Assembly: GCF_015767245.1 (NCBI RefSeq)
Contig: NZ_JADOTV010000006.1
Span: 133,368-197,367, forward strand
Length of the DNA stretch: 64,000 nucleotides
From: Aureivirga sp. CE67
GTDB taxonomy: Bacteria; Bacteroidota; Bacteroidia; Flavobacteriales; Flavobacteriaceae
Direction: 5' to 3'
Shown: one piece after another, positions 7,690 through 16,003 of the stretch
Position numbering within the stretch: the first letter of the stretch is position 1
Layout: each line of letters opens with the position of its first letter
Translations under genes and position numbers: made by a program
The notes under the pieces: generated by a model
What the model was told of the DNA's origin: nothing
The model's database searches: none
What the model saw: only the letters and a program-made list of their open reading frames with translations

Positions 7690-7800
7690 AGGGATTGCAG
7701 CGGCATCCTTTTGCTGCCTGCATATTTGCAGCAAAAGATATAGCGGAAAGCCCGACCTGTTTCCTGAGTTTTTGCAAACGAAGGAAAAAGGGAATGCCCA
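7690..7800 (+). ncRNA. Conserved flavobacterial structured element
   Basis: The block beginning GGGATTGCAGCGGCATCC, with a TGCTGC/GCAGCA hairpin, then AGCGGAAAGCCCGACC and a TTTCCT...AGGAAA hairpin, is a sequence type I have seen scattered in many Flavobacteriia genomes. It may correspond to a small-RNA family such as Flavo-1, but I cannot confirm that. It ends 48 bp before the first retron protein gene, where it could serve as a leader or an upstream terminator. Confidence 0.45.
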
Positions 7801-7848
7801 AAAAAAACTGGAACGAATTACTGATAAATAATTGCGAAAACTAAAAAA

Positions 7849-10839
7849 ATGGAATTATTAAAAGAAATTTATCCTCCTAAAAACGAGGAGGAGAGAAGAC
7901 AAATTGAAGAATTTTTAGATTCGGATTCCTCTTTTTTAAAGAGAGATCATTGGAGGCAATTCAAGAGTTTGTATAAAGCGATGGAAAACAATCCGGTAGA
8001 AGTGGAATTGTTTGTTTCGATGTTTTTGCGTCTTGAAAATATCACAGAAGCGGATATGAATGCGGAAGATGTGCAACCATCTAACAAGACAGTTGTATAT
8101 ATGAAGCGTCGTATTCGTCGTTTTATGCGAGAATTAAAGGACGAGAATTTTTCGCTTTATGCTAAAATTGCTTTGGATTTACTTCAGAAAACTTCTTTGG
8201 AAAGCACAATTATTCCTTCGTATTTAAATGGAGGAAAATATTATGCAAACGATTTTGAGAAAAAAGAATCGTTCCAGAAGCCACAGCAGTTTTATTATAA
8301 TTTAATGCGTCATGGAGTTTTGGATGAATTGAGTCTGAAATTTGCTACGACTTATGTTTTGTTCGGAGAGTCTAAGAATTATGTGCATTTAAACCATACA
8401 AATGGAAAGGTTTTCTATGAGTATTGGCATTTTAAAAACAATGTAAATGAGATTCCGAATTTAGAACTTTGGAAAGATTTTGATTTCGATTATAAAACTT
8501 TCTTTTCTTCAGACAAGGCTTATCCTTGGTATACTTATGAGTTTTTATACTTTGTTTTAAGAGAAAAAGGAATTGCTTTAGAAGATTTATTGGAAAACAA
8601 TACACAGCTAAAGATTTGTTTAAATTCGCCTTCTTCACATCTGAAAATTGCTGCACGTAAAAAAGTAATGAATGCTTTAAAGGCAGAGAAAATTGTTGCT
8701 TTTGAAAATATTGCACACACTTTTACGATTGCAAATTCGGAGGATCAGAATTGGATTTATGCAAACTATGCTAAGAATTTAGAGGAGTTTGAGAAAAACC
8801 AATTCAACAAATCTTTGATCAATATTATTATAACGAAAAAAGAGGAGTTTTCTGGGAAAGTTCGAAGAGTAAAAGAGAAAAATATTGTTAGTTATTTGGA
8901 GAAATTTCAGTTGACTAAAAAAGTTCCTTTCCGCAAGATAAAAGATATTTCTCCGTTGATTCTGAAATATGGGAATGAAAGTTCGGTTGCAGATATTTTT
9001 AATATGATGTCTTCGGATGTTTTAGAGCATATTGTAACGTTTTGGTACAATTCTATTAACAGAGAAGATGAGTATCAGTGGCAGAAATTTAAGGAAGTTT
9101 TCAAAATGAAATTTACAGATTTGAATGCGGAAGTAAAAAGCGTTTTGCCAACTTTATTATTCCATGAGAATGAGGAAATGAAATTATTTGCTTGGGATTT
9201 TGTTGCTGAAAAAGTAAAGAAATCTTTAGTGTTAGATTTAATTATCGAGAGTAGTGTAGATCCAGAATTATATGGAACTTTAAATCATATTCCTGCTGCA
9301 ATGCGTGTGTTGAAAAGAGAAGTGAAATTATTGACTTTTGATACAATTCGTTCGAAAACAAGATGGAATACTTCGCTTAAAAACTTATTATTCTCGAACC
9401 AAGCTTTAGAAGAAATCATTTTTGAAAAAGCAAAAGATGGTGGATTGAAAAAAATCTATTATGGAGATGATATCATCAAATTTATTGAGAATTTCAGAAC
9501 CGAAAGTTTTATTAGAGAACTTCTTTTAGATAAAAAAATCAAGAGTAAGATTATCGAAGAGATGTCTTCTTATTGGTCGGATTATATTGTGCGATCTTTT
9601 GCAAATATTATTGCGAAAACAGATGATCTTTGGGATGTAGTTTTAAAGTACACTAAAAAATCTTTAAAGAAAAAACCTCGTGCTTCTTTTGTTGCGGAAT
9701 TAGTAGATAATTTGACTAGAAATAATAAAGAAGTTTATAAAAAATGGATTTTATTGATTCTAGAACAAGAAGATGAAATTTATAAGCACGCAAAGGAAAC
9801 TATTTATACAGATATCGTTCAGATCATCGAAAGAGCTGCAAATAATAATCAAGAAACAGTTCCTTTAATCGAAGATTTCGGATTTGAGTTTGTAGAAAAA
9901 ATATTAGAGAAAATTTCACTTACAAGATGGGTGAAATGGTTCGGAGTTTTAGAAGATTCTGCTTGGAGTCAAGTAGAAGAATATGTGTATGGAAGAATTA
10001 CAAGAATTTCGCAAAAATCAAATATTTGGTCTGTAATTTTTGAAATATTCTACACAGAAGAAGGAATTGTAGAAGGATATAAATCTGCAAGAATTTTAGA
10101 GAATGAGCGAATGTTAGAATTGCTTTATAGTCCAGCGAATTCTTTCATTTTAGAATTGAAAAATCCATATTTAGAAAATGTTTTAGAAAAATGGATTTTA
10201 CAAAATAAAGCGCACATTCAGAGAGATGAGAATTTATTATTTAAAATAACGATTCACAGATTGCCAAAAGTAAGAAATTACGGTTATGATTTCATTCGTG
10301 AAGAGCAACCAGAAATCAATTTATTACTTCGTTTGGCAGAAAGTGGAATTCCAGAAGTTTTAGAATTTACGATGGAACTATTTGAAGCAGTAAAACCAAA
10401 TAGTCCGAATGAAGTGCATACGATTTTAGCACTTTGTGATAGTCCAGTAGCAGATGTTCGTGAACGAGGATTTGCAATGGTAGAAAAACGTAAAGAAACT
10501 TTAGATTATACAGAGTCGAATCTTTTAGATTGTTTGGCAGAACATCCAGATGTATTTATTCAACAAAAAGTAGCAGAAGCGATGTTGGAAATAGAAGCAA
10601 AGGAGCCAATGAAATTTTCTAAGAAGTTTGACAAACAAGTGATGCGTCAGAAAAACATGGGAAGAAAAACGAAAGAATTAGTGAAAAATCGTTTGGAAAA
10701 TACTCAAGATTTAGATGCAGATATGTTGTTTGAATTAGCAAACGGAAAAGATAAGAAAGATGCAGAGTGGGCAATTTTACAATTGACAAAAATGGCTCTG
10801 ATAGATGAAAATTCAGTTTCAAACTTTAAATTAATCTAA
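7849..10839 (+). CDS. ARM/HEAT-like repeat protein of the retron operon
   Basis: A 996-residue protein, almost entirely helical by composition, with repeating helix pairs and no enzymatic motif I can see. The last third (for example FKITIHRLPKVRNYGYDFI and SPVADVRERGFAMVEKR) reads like ARM/HEAT repeats, which act as protein or nucleic-acid scaffolds. It is the first gene of a three-gene operon, with 7 bp before the SWIM protein and the reverse transcriptase last. In the retron classification I recall, an ARM-repeat protein, a winged-helix/SWIM protein and an RT together define type XIII. Its role, sensing or effector, is not known to me. The ATG is preceded by an A-rich stretch typical of this group. 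Confidence 0.8.
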   Translation: MELLKEIYPPKNEEERRQIEEFLDSDSSFLKRDHWRQFKSLYKAMENNPVEVELFVSMFLRLENITEADMNAEDVQPSNKTVVYMKRRIRRFMRELKDENFSLYAKIALDLLQKTSLESTIIPSYLNGGKYYANDFEKKESFQKPQQFYYNLMRHGVLDELSLKFATTYVLFGESKNYVHLNHTNGKVFYEYWHFKNNVNEIPNLELWKDFDFDYKTFFSSDKAYPWYTYEFLYFVLREKGIALEDLLENNTQLKICLNSPSSHLKIAARKKVMNALKAEKIVAFENIAHTFTIANSEDQNWIYANYAKNLEEFEKNQFNKSLINIIITKKEEFSGKVRRVKEKNIVSYLEKFQLTKKVPFRKIKDISPLILKYGNESSVADIFNMMSSDVLEHIVTFWYNSINREDEYQWQKFKEVFKMKFTDLNAEVKSVLPTLLFHENEEMKLFAWDFVAEKVKKSLVLDLIIESSVDPELYGTLNHIPAAMRVLKREVKLLTFDTIRSKTRWNTSLKNLLFSNQALEEIIFEKAKDGGLKKIYYGDDIIKFIENFRTESFIRELLLDKKIKSKIIEEMSSYWSDYIVRSFANIIAKTDDLWDVVLKYTKKSLKKKPRASFVAELVDNLTRNNKEVYKKWILLILEQEDEIYKHAKETIYTDIVQIIERAANNNQETVPLIEDFGFEFVEKILEKISLTRWVKWFGVLEDSAWSQVEEYVYGRITRISQKSNIWSVIFEIFYTEEGIVEGYKSARILENERMLELLYSPANSFILELKNPYLENVLEKWILQNKAHIQRDENLLFKITIHRLPKVRNYGYDFIREEQPEINLLLRLAESGIPEVLEFTMELFEAVKPNSPNEVHTILALCDSPVADVRERGFAMVEKRKETLDYTESNLLDCLAEHPDVFIQQKVAEAMLEIEAKEPMKFSKKFDKQVMRQKNMGRKTKELVKNRLENTQDLDADMLFELANGKDKKDAEWAILQLTKMALIDENSVSNFKLI

Positions 10840-10846
10840 AATTTCT

Positions 10847-12493
10847 ATGAACGTTACACAACAATATTCAAAACCAAGTACTGCAAAAAGTGATGCAAAA
10901 GGTAGTACTTTCGATTTTTCTGCTGAAGTAAACAGAAAACCAGTAAACTTAAATGCATTAATAAAAGATAGTGGTTCTTATGCAAGAGTGATGCTTGCAC
11001 TTCGCCAGGTTGTAGTAGGTGATTGGAGAACAAAACAAGTAGATTATTCTGCATATCAAGAATGGGTAAATGAGCAATATTTAAAAGAATTGCCAAATTA
11101 TCTTGGAGATATGGAGCAGCACAAAATGAAATTGATGCAAGAAAAAGAAGATCTTGCATTGAAAAGAAGAGTGCTTTCTACAGAATTATCAAGATTGAAA
11201 AAAGGAGTTTCTAAAGCTAGAAGACAATATTACGATTGGCTTTACAAACACGATAAAGATAAATGGTATGTTTTAGATCCGGTGATTAGCGTGCATGAAG
11301 ACGCAGTGATTTTTGAAGCTTTTTCTTTAGACGAATCTGTTTATGGAAGAGTTTCTGTGCCTTCGCATAAATTGGAAACTTTTGGGAAAACAGAATATGG
11401 AACTACAAATATTGACTTTAGTCAACCTTTAGCAGATGAACTTTACAGAGTTCGTAGTTATCGTCCGGCTTGGTTAAATGTAACTTACGATTCGGTTTCG
11501 ATGTCTACTGATATTGGAGAATCTGTAGAGAAGAAAATTGATTTACCAGAAACATGGGTTCGTGGATTCTTACAAGTGCAATCTGCTTCTTCTTTAGAAG
11601 GAACAAATTTCCAGATGAAAACACAAACAATGGCAAATGTGTTGGGGATTTTAGAAAGAAATAAAGAAAAAGAAGGACCACGCTCACTGAGATTTAAATT
11701 CGAAAAAGGAAAACCAGTAGAAATCACGATTGAACCTTGGAATATGAAAGTTCAAGATACGATGATTTATGATGGAGAATTCGAAGGAGAAATCAGACTT
11801 TGGGGAAGAAAACGATTTACAGTACTGAAAGATTTATTGACACTTTCAGATGTGATGGATATTAAAATGTTGGGAACTGGAATGCCTTCTTATTGGAGTG
11901 TAGATGTAAACGGACACCGTTTGGATGTAGGTTTTTCAGGATGGACAGCAAATGATTGGGCAGGAAAAGCAAACTTCGATTTATTAGCTTCTACAGGAAA
12001 AGCAAACCAAGAATTGGCAGAGAAAGCTTTCCAATTATTGATGCAAAAATTGACTTTGACACCAAAAGAATTGGCAACGTATTTACAAGTAGAACAACAC
12101 AATGCTACAGCACTTTTACAAGAATTATGTAAGAGCGGACAAGCAATGTATGATCATTTGGTAGATCAGTATCGTTACAGACAATTGATTGTACAAGATA
12201 TTGAAGTAAAAGATGCAGAAGAGGTAGAAAGAAATTCATATGCAATCTCCCTTTACAAAGACGGAAAAGTAACGCTAACAGCTGTGGAGTCTAATGAGTA
12301 TAATTTAGAAGTAGAAGGAAAGAATACTTTTAAAACAAAACTAAAATTAGACAAAGACGGAAAAGTGCAGAGAGCAGAATGTACTTGTAGTTTCTTTAGA
12401 AGAAATAAACTGCGTCAAGGACCTTGTGGGCATTTAGTTGCTTCTGTTTTATTTGTGCAAAATATGTCTAATATCCAATCATCAAAAAATTAA
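10847..12493 (+). CDS. Winged-helix / SWIM zinc-finger protein of the retron operon
   Basis: The 548-residue protein ends in a SWIM zinc finger, CxCx(12)CxH, with C512, C514, C527 and H529 (sequence around ECTCSFF and GPCGHLVAS). SWIM domains bind DNA or proteins. Residues about 391-448 (LTLTPKELATYLQVEQHNAT onward) look like a winged helix. A basic helical stretch lies near 85-130. It sits 7 bp after the ARM-like gene and 6 bp before the reverse transcriptase, so the three are surely co-transcribed. A retron-associated accessory protein with winged helix plus SWIM is the hallmark of type XIII as I recall it. No catalytic residues were seen, so the toxic effector of this retron remains unclear. 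Confidence 0.85.
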   Translation: MNVTQQYSKPSTAKSDAKGSTFDFSAEVNRKPVNLNALIKDSGSYARVMLALRQVVVGDWRTKQVDYSAYQEWVNEQYLKELPNYLGDMEQHKMKLMQEKEDLALKRRVLSTELSRLKKGVSKARRQYYDWLYKHDKDKWYVLDPVISVHEDAVIFEAFSLDESVYGRVSVPSHKLETFGKTEYGTTNIDFSQPLADELYRVRSYRPAWLNVTYDSVSMSTDIGESVEKKIDLPETWVRGFLQVQSASSLEGTNFQMKTQTMANVLGILERNKEKEGPRSLRFKFEKGKPVEITIEPWNMKVQDTMIYDGEFEGEIRLWGRKRFTVLKDLLTLSDVMDIKMLGTGMPSYWSVDVNGHRLDVGFSGWTANDWAGKANFDLLASTGKANQELAEKAFQLLMQKLTLTPKELATYLQVEQHNATALLQELCKSGQAMYDHLVDQYRYRQLIVQDIEVKDAEEVERNSYAISLYKDGKVTLTAVESNEYNLEVEGKNTFKTKLKLDKDGKVQRAECTCSFFRRNKLRQGPCGHLVASVLFVQNMSNIQSSKN

Positions 12494-12499
12494 ATCGTT

Positions 12500-13894
12500 A
12501 TGGCTGAAGAAAAAAACTGGAGAGAACGCATCAAAGAAGTTGGAAAAGAAGCGTTCGAAATTGAAGATATGATTCGTCTTGGTTTTCTTAAAATGGATAA
12601 GGAAACTTTAGCTGAAATTCTAGATAAACAAAAAGTTTATAACAAACTAAGTAATCGTTTTCATAAGATAAATCGAGAGCTAGATTCGGATGTGGATATT
12701 ACGCCATATATCAAAATAATTCGTGAGAAACGTATTAAAGAATCTAGAGAAAAACGAGCTTTACGCAAAATAGAAAAAGAGAAAAAAACAGCAGAAAGAA
12801 AACAGAAAATTGCTGAAAAGCAAGAAAAAATGCCATCGTATCTTGGAGAAGAAATTTCTGCCGGATTAAAATATGAAGGAACAAACGAAGAAAGATTAAC
12901 AGCTTCTGAACTTCCTTTGATTTCTGATTTGAAAGAATTAGAATCGAAAAGTAGCATTACGGCAAAACACTGGCAATGGTTAGCTTTCTATAAAAGAGTT
13001 TCTAATATTGATCATTATAGTCGTTTTACAATTCCGAAGAAAAACGGAGATGTTCGTAAGATTTCTGCGCCTAAAAAACGTTTGAGAGTTGCACAAGAAT
13101 GGATTCAAAATGAGATTTTATCTAAGATTGAATTACATGAAAAAGCATATGCTTATAGAAAAAATGTTTCGATTGCGGATAATGCGAAATTGCATCAGAA
13201 TGCTAAAGTTGTGATTCGAATTGATTTAAAAGATTTCTTCCCTTCGATAAAATTTAATCGTGTGAAAGGATTGTTTCAATCATTTGGTTATAGTGAGGCT
13301 TTAGCAACTATTTTTGCGTCTGTTTGTACGGATTCTGTAATGGTAAAAGCACAAATGAGCGAGAAAGTGTTTCATGTTTCTATGGGGAATAAATTTTTGC
13401 CACAAGGAGCTTGTACTTCGCCAGCTTTGACAAATATTATTTGTAGAAAAATGGATAAACGTATTGAGAATTTTACAAAGAAAAATGGAATTCGATATAC
13501 GCGTTATGCAGATGATTTGGTTTTCTCTTCGGAAGATGAGAATATGAATTTGAAAAGCTTTTTTGCTTGGATTCATAGAATTATTAGAGAAGAAGGTTTC
13601 CAGATTAATGATGAGAAAACTCGTGTGATGCGTCCGAACCAAAGACAAGCTGTAACGGGAATCATTATTAATGAAGGAGGAGATATTCGTATTTCTAGAA
13701 AAGACATCCGAAAGTTTAGAGCTTTTATTCATAATTTCAAATTGAAAGGAGAAGAAGAAGTTCGAGCGCAAATCGGGAAGAATCCAAACCATTATTTGGA
13801 AGGATATCTTTCATTTATTCGCATGGTAAACAAAGACCAGTTTGAGAAAATGAAAGCGTATGCGGAGAGTAAGTTGGAAATGGAGATTATTTAG
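12500..13894 (+). CDS. Retron-type reverse transcriptase
   Basis: The 464-residue protein carries all key RT motifs: catalytic aspartate D242 in IDLKDFFPSI, LPQG at 300-303, and YADD at 336-339. Two marks separate retron RTs from group II intron and other RTs: NAxxH (NAKLH, 228-232) and VTG (385-387). Both are present. It would copy the msr-msd RNA at 7050-7278 into branched msDNA. An N-terminal extension of about 150 residues, with a highly basic coiled-coil-like segment at 72-110, precedes the RT core and is longer than in the small classical retron RTs. It is the third gene of the operon and is followed by a strong terminator. No frameshift seen; all catalytic residues are intact. Confidence 0.95.
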   Translation: MAEEKNWRERIKEVGKEAFEIEDMIRLGFLKMDKETLAEILDKQKVYNKLSNRFHKINRELDSDVDITPYIKIIREKRIKESREKRALRKIEKEKKTAERKQKIAEKQEKMPSYLGEEISAGLKYEGTNEERLTASELPLISDLKELESKSSITAKHWQWLAFYKRVSNIDHYSRFTIPKKNGDVRKISAPKKRLRVAQEWIQNEILSKIELHEKAYAYRKNVSIADNAKLHQNAKVVIRIDLKDFFPSIKFNRVKGLFQSFGYSEALATIFASVCTDSVMVKAQMSEKVFHVSMGNKFLPQGACTSPALTNIICRKMDKRIENFTKKNGIRYTRYADDLVFSSEDENMNLKSFFAWIHRIIREEGFQINDEKTRVMRPNQRQAVTGIIINEGGDIRISRKDIRKFRAFIHNFKLKGEEEVRAQIGKNPNHYLEGYLSFIRMVNKDQFEKMKAYAESKLEMEII

Positions 13895-13907
13895 ATAAAA
13901 TATTTAA

Positions 13908-13942
13908 GAGCAGCACCTTTTTTTGAGGTGCTGTTTTTTTTT
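13908..13942 (+). terminator. Intrinsic terminator of the retron operon
   Basis: Stem AGCAGCACCT / AGGTGCTGTT with a T-rich loop and a long T run, 14 bp after the RT stop. Confidence 0.85.
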
Positions 13943-13959
13943 GAAATAAACAAAAATAA

Positions 13960-14076
13960 ATGGGATTTAATATTGTAGGAGTAAAAGATTTTATCAATGA
14001 TTTGAATGAAGTTATTAATTCCATTTCTATTTGCAAGGAGAAGAGTGAAACTCATATATATTTTGAAGTTGGATAA
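13960..14076 (+). CDS. Possible 38-residue small protein
   Basis: ATG to TAA, beginning MGFNIVGVKDFINDLNEVIN and ending THIYFEVG. It follows the retron terminator after an A-rich stretch and is followed 10 bp later by another small gene. Composition looks protein-like, but the length is too short to be sure. It may be the start of a larger gene that was truncated. Confidence 0.35.
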   Translation: MGFNIVGVKDFINDLNEVINSISICKEKSETHIYFEVG

Positions 14077-14086
14077 AAAGTTTTAA

Positions 14087-14365
14087 ATGAAAATAGAAAC
14101 ATTAAAAATACTTTACAGAGAATTAATAATTCATTCAGATAATGGAAAAAGAGAGATTCCAAATATGGGTTATTTGATTTATGAAGTACATAAAATGACT
14201 AAAGAGCCTAAAATTAATTTAATTCAATATTTAAATTTATTGGTTGAAGAAAATATTTTAGAGAAAAATAATTTAACAAATAAATATTATTTTAGCAAAA
14301 AAGAAATGAAAAGTCAGAATGAAATTGATTATGAAAATTTAATTCAGAAAATGAAAAAATTGTAA
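14087..14365 (+). CDS. Small hypothetical protein
   Basis: I do not recognise this 92-residue, basic, helix-rich protein. Residues about 40-72 (KINLIQYLNLLVEENILEKN followed by a short strand pair) could be a winged-helix-like unit, but that is a guess from pattern alone. No signal peptide or membrane segment. It is in a patch of small lone-looking genes between the retron and a long terminator at 18367. Confidence 0.55.
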   Translation: MKIETLKILYRELIIHSDNGKREIPNMGYLIYEVHKMTKEPKINLIQYLNLLVEENILEKNNLTNKYYFSKKEMKSQNEIDYENLIQKMKKL

Positions 14366-14425
14366 TTATAAATATAACAACTTTGTAAACTAAGTCAGCT
14401 ATGCTTAATTAATAGAACAAAAAAA

Positions 14426-14953
14426 ATGAAACACTACTTCAAATACAAAAGCTTCTATATCAATATTGATAATGAAAATATCACTTTTACAGATTCAGGA
14501 AATTGGCAAGAAGTAAGGTCAATTCAAGAGAAAAAGAATAAAGTGCAGCAAACGGAAAAGAGGAGTTTGTTTTCTAGAATTTTTAAAGTTTTGGGTATAA
14601 TTATATATTTATTATTTTCATTAATAGGTTTGTGTTTTTTTGTAAAATCTTTTATAGAAACAGGTGTAGAGCTTATTGTAAAAGATTTTAAAGAAGTTAT
14701 CATAAAACAAGAATTTTATATTTTTAGTGTTTTACTATTAATCTTTTTTATTAACAATTTAATAGTAAAAAAAAATAAAAATTATGTCCAAAAAATAGCG
14801 CTATTACAGAAGCAAATTTCTTTAAATGATATTTCTGAAATTTTGATCCAAAACAAAGTTGTTAAGATAAAAACAGAAGAAAAAGAAATTGAATTAGATA
14901 AAGTTTCTTCAAAAGGAATTGAAATATTTTTGAAGATAAAAGCAGATTTGTGA
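14426..14953 (+). CDS. Hypothetical protein with two membrane segments
   Basis: The 175-residue protein has two strong hydrophobic segments, about residues 53-75 (VLGIIIYLLFSLIGLCFFV) and 93-112 (FYIFSVLLLIFFINNLIV). Both ends are charged and probably cytosolic. The layout of a short N-terminal beta part, two TM helices and a C-terminal part ending in EIELDKVSSKGIEIFLKI resembles small membrane proteins with PH-like domains, such as those at 41660 and 51923. I assign no function. An inverted copy of the dispersed GC-rich repeat begins 8 bp after the stop. Confidence 0.65.
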   Translation: MKHYFKYKSFYINIDNENITFTDSGNWQEVRSIQEKKNKVQQTEKRSLFSRIFKVLGIIIYLLFSLIGLCFFVKSFIETGVELIVKDFKEVIIKQEFYIFSVLLLIFFINNLIVKKNKNYVQKIALLQKQISLNDISEILIQNKVVKIKTEEKEIELDKVSSKGIEIFLKIKADL

Positions 14954-14961
14954 AATTTGAA

Positions 14962-14996
14962 AAAACACACCCCTAACCCCTCTCAAGAGGGGAATT
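14962..14996 (-). repeat. Dispersed GC-rich repeat, copy 3 (inverted)
   Basis: Reverse complement of the copy-2 type: AATTCCCCTCTTGAGAGGGG, then TTAGGGGTGTGTTTT on the minus strand. It lies between the 175-residue membrane protein gene and the DUF2809 gene. Confidence 0.85.
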
Positions 14997-15011
14997 ATAA
15001 ATTTATTTTAA

Positions 15012-15395
15012 ATGAAAAACATACAATTTAATATAAAGTATTTTCTAATTTTTCTAGTAATTATTGTAGTCGAGGCTATCATTGCGACATTTTTTCGAGG
15101 TAGCTTTATTCGTCATGTTTTAGGAGATTTTTTAGTAGTGATTTTGCTTTATTCTTTTTTTCGTGCAATCACAAATTTTGATTGGAAAAAAGTTGCAATT
15201 AGCGTTTTATTTTTTGCTTATTTCGTTGAGGTTCTTCAATGGGTTAATATTTTAAAACTTCTAAATCTAAAAAAAGGCTTGATGACAGATTTGACTCTTG
15301 GTTCTACATTTGATTGGAAAGATATGTTAGCTTATACTTTAGGGATTGGGTTGGTTTTTGTTTTGGAAATTTTAAAAAGAAAACAACTTAAATAA
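15012..15395 (+). CDS. DUF2809 family membrane protein
   Basis: A 127-residue integral membrane protein with about four TM helices. The pattern HVLGDFLVVILLYSFFRA in the middle, AYFVEVLQW, and the late DWKDMLAYTLGIGLVFVLE is typical of DUF2809. Proteins of this family are small, widespread in Bacteroidota, and of unknown role. The gene is followed 6 bp later by a UPF0158-like gene, so the two may be co-transcribed. It begins right after a dispersed repeat, so it probably has a promoter close to that element. Confidence 0.8.
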   Translation: MKNIQFNIKYFLIFLVIIVVEAIIATFFRGSFIRHVLGDFLVVILLYSFFRAITNFDWKKVAISVLFFAYFVEVLQWVNILKLLNLKKGLMTDLTLGSTFDWKDMLAYTLGIGLVFVLEILKRKQLK

Positions 15396-15401
15396 ATAAT
15401 A

Positions 15402-15818
15402 ATGGTATTATCAAAAGAGAAGTTAAAAGATATCGTAGGGGATTTACAAATAGGAATGAAATGTTTTCTTCATAAAAAAACATTAGAGTTGGTTTGCTAT
15501 CCAGACAATTTGGATTTCGATCCTTCTTTGAAAGAATATTGGCAAGATGCTTTTAATAAATTAGAAGCAGCTCCAGATGCTTTTGTTGAAATAGAAAAAC
15601 CTACTTCGAGTGAAGAATTTAAAATGATGGAAGAGTTTACAGAAACTATAGATGATAAAAATCTTCAAGAAGAGTTACGTCGAGTGTTACAAAGAAAATC
15701 GCCATTTAGAAATTGGAAAAGTATAATAAGTGATTATCAGGAGTTTTCAGAAAGGTGGTACGAGTTTAGAGATTTAAAGTTTAGAGAAATAATAGAAGAA
15801 CAATTAGAATTTGAATAG
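15402..15818 (+). CDS. UPF0158-like protein
   Basis: The 138-residue protein matches the pattern of the uncharacterised family UPF0158 in its C-terminal half: EFKMMEEFTETIDD, then LQEELRRVLQRKSPFRNWK, then a tryptophan- and phenylalanine-containing RWYEFRD. The family is soluble and has no known function. The first 27 codons are repeated, with changes, in a truncated copy at 16886-16969, which points to local duplication. It follows the DUF2809 gene by 6 bp. Confidence 0.75.
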   Translation: MVLSKEKLKDIVGDLQIGMKCFLHKKTLELVCYPDNLDFDPSLKEYWQDAFNKLEAAPDAFVEIEKPTSSEEFKMMEEFTETIDDKNLQEELRRVLQRKSPFRNWKSIISDYQEFSERWYEFRDLKFREIIEEQLEFE

Positions 15819-15841
15819 AGAAAGCTATTTTTTAAAAAAAA

Positions 15842-15973
15842 ATGCAAAAATCGTTCACAAAAAAAGAAATAAACAAAATTATTAAATGGGATATTTCAGA
15901 AAGAACGATATGTTATCCAGATTTTTATATATTTCTTCAGATTATTAAAGATGGAGAACGTATTGTGTATTGA
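15842..15973 (+). CDS. Possible 43-residue small protein
   Basis: ATG to TGA, beginning MQKSFTKKEINKIIKWDISE and ending KDGERIVY. It lies 23 bp after the UPF0158-like gene. The sequence resembles the start of a longer immunity-like or hypothetical protein, so it may be a truncated gene. No family recognised. Confidence 0.35.
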   Translation: MQKSFTKKEINKIIKWDISERTICYPDFYIFLQIIKDGERIVY

Positions 15974-16003
15974 GATTAAAAAAGATTGATTTTAAAATAA
16001 AAG

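Noticed and set aside
13301-13792. 163-residue minus-strand frame inside the RT gene
   Set aside because: Antisense shadow of the RT core; no start context or recognisable domain.
12500-13894. Reverse transcriptase considered as group II intron maturase or DGR RT
   Set aside because: No intron RNA domains, maturase X or endonuclease domain, and no template or variable repeats. NAxxH and VTG with an adjacent msr-msd point to a retron.
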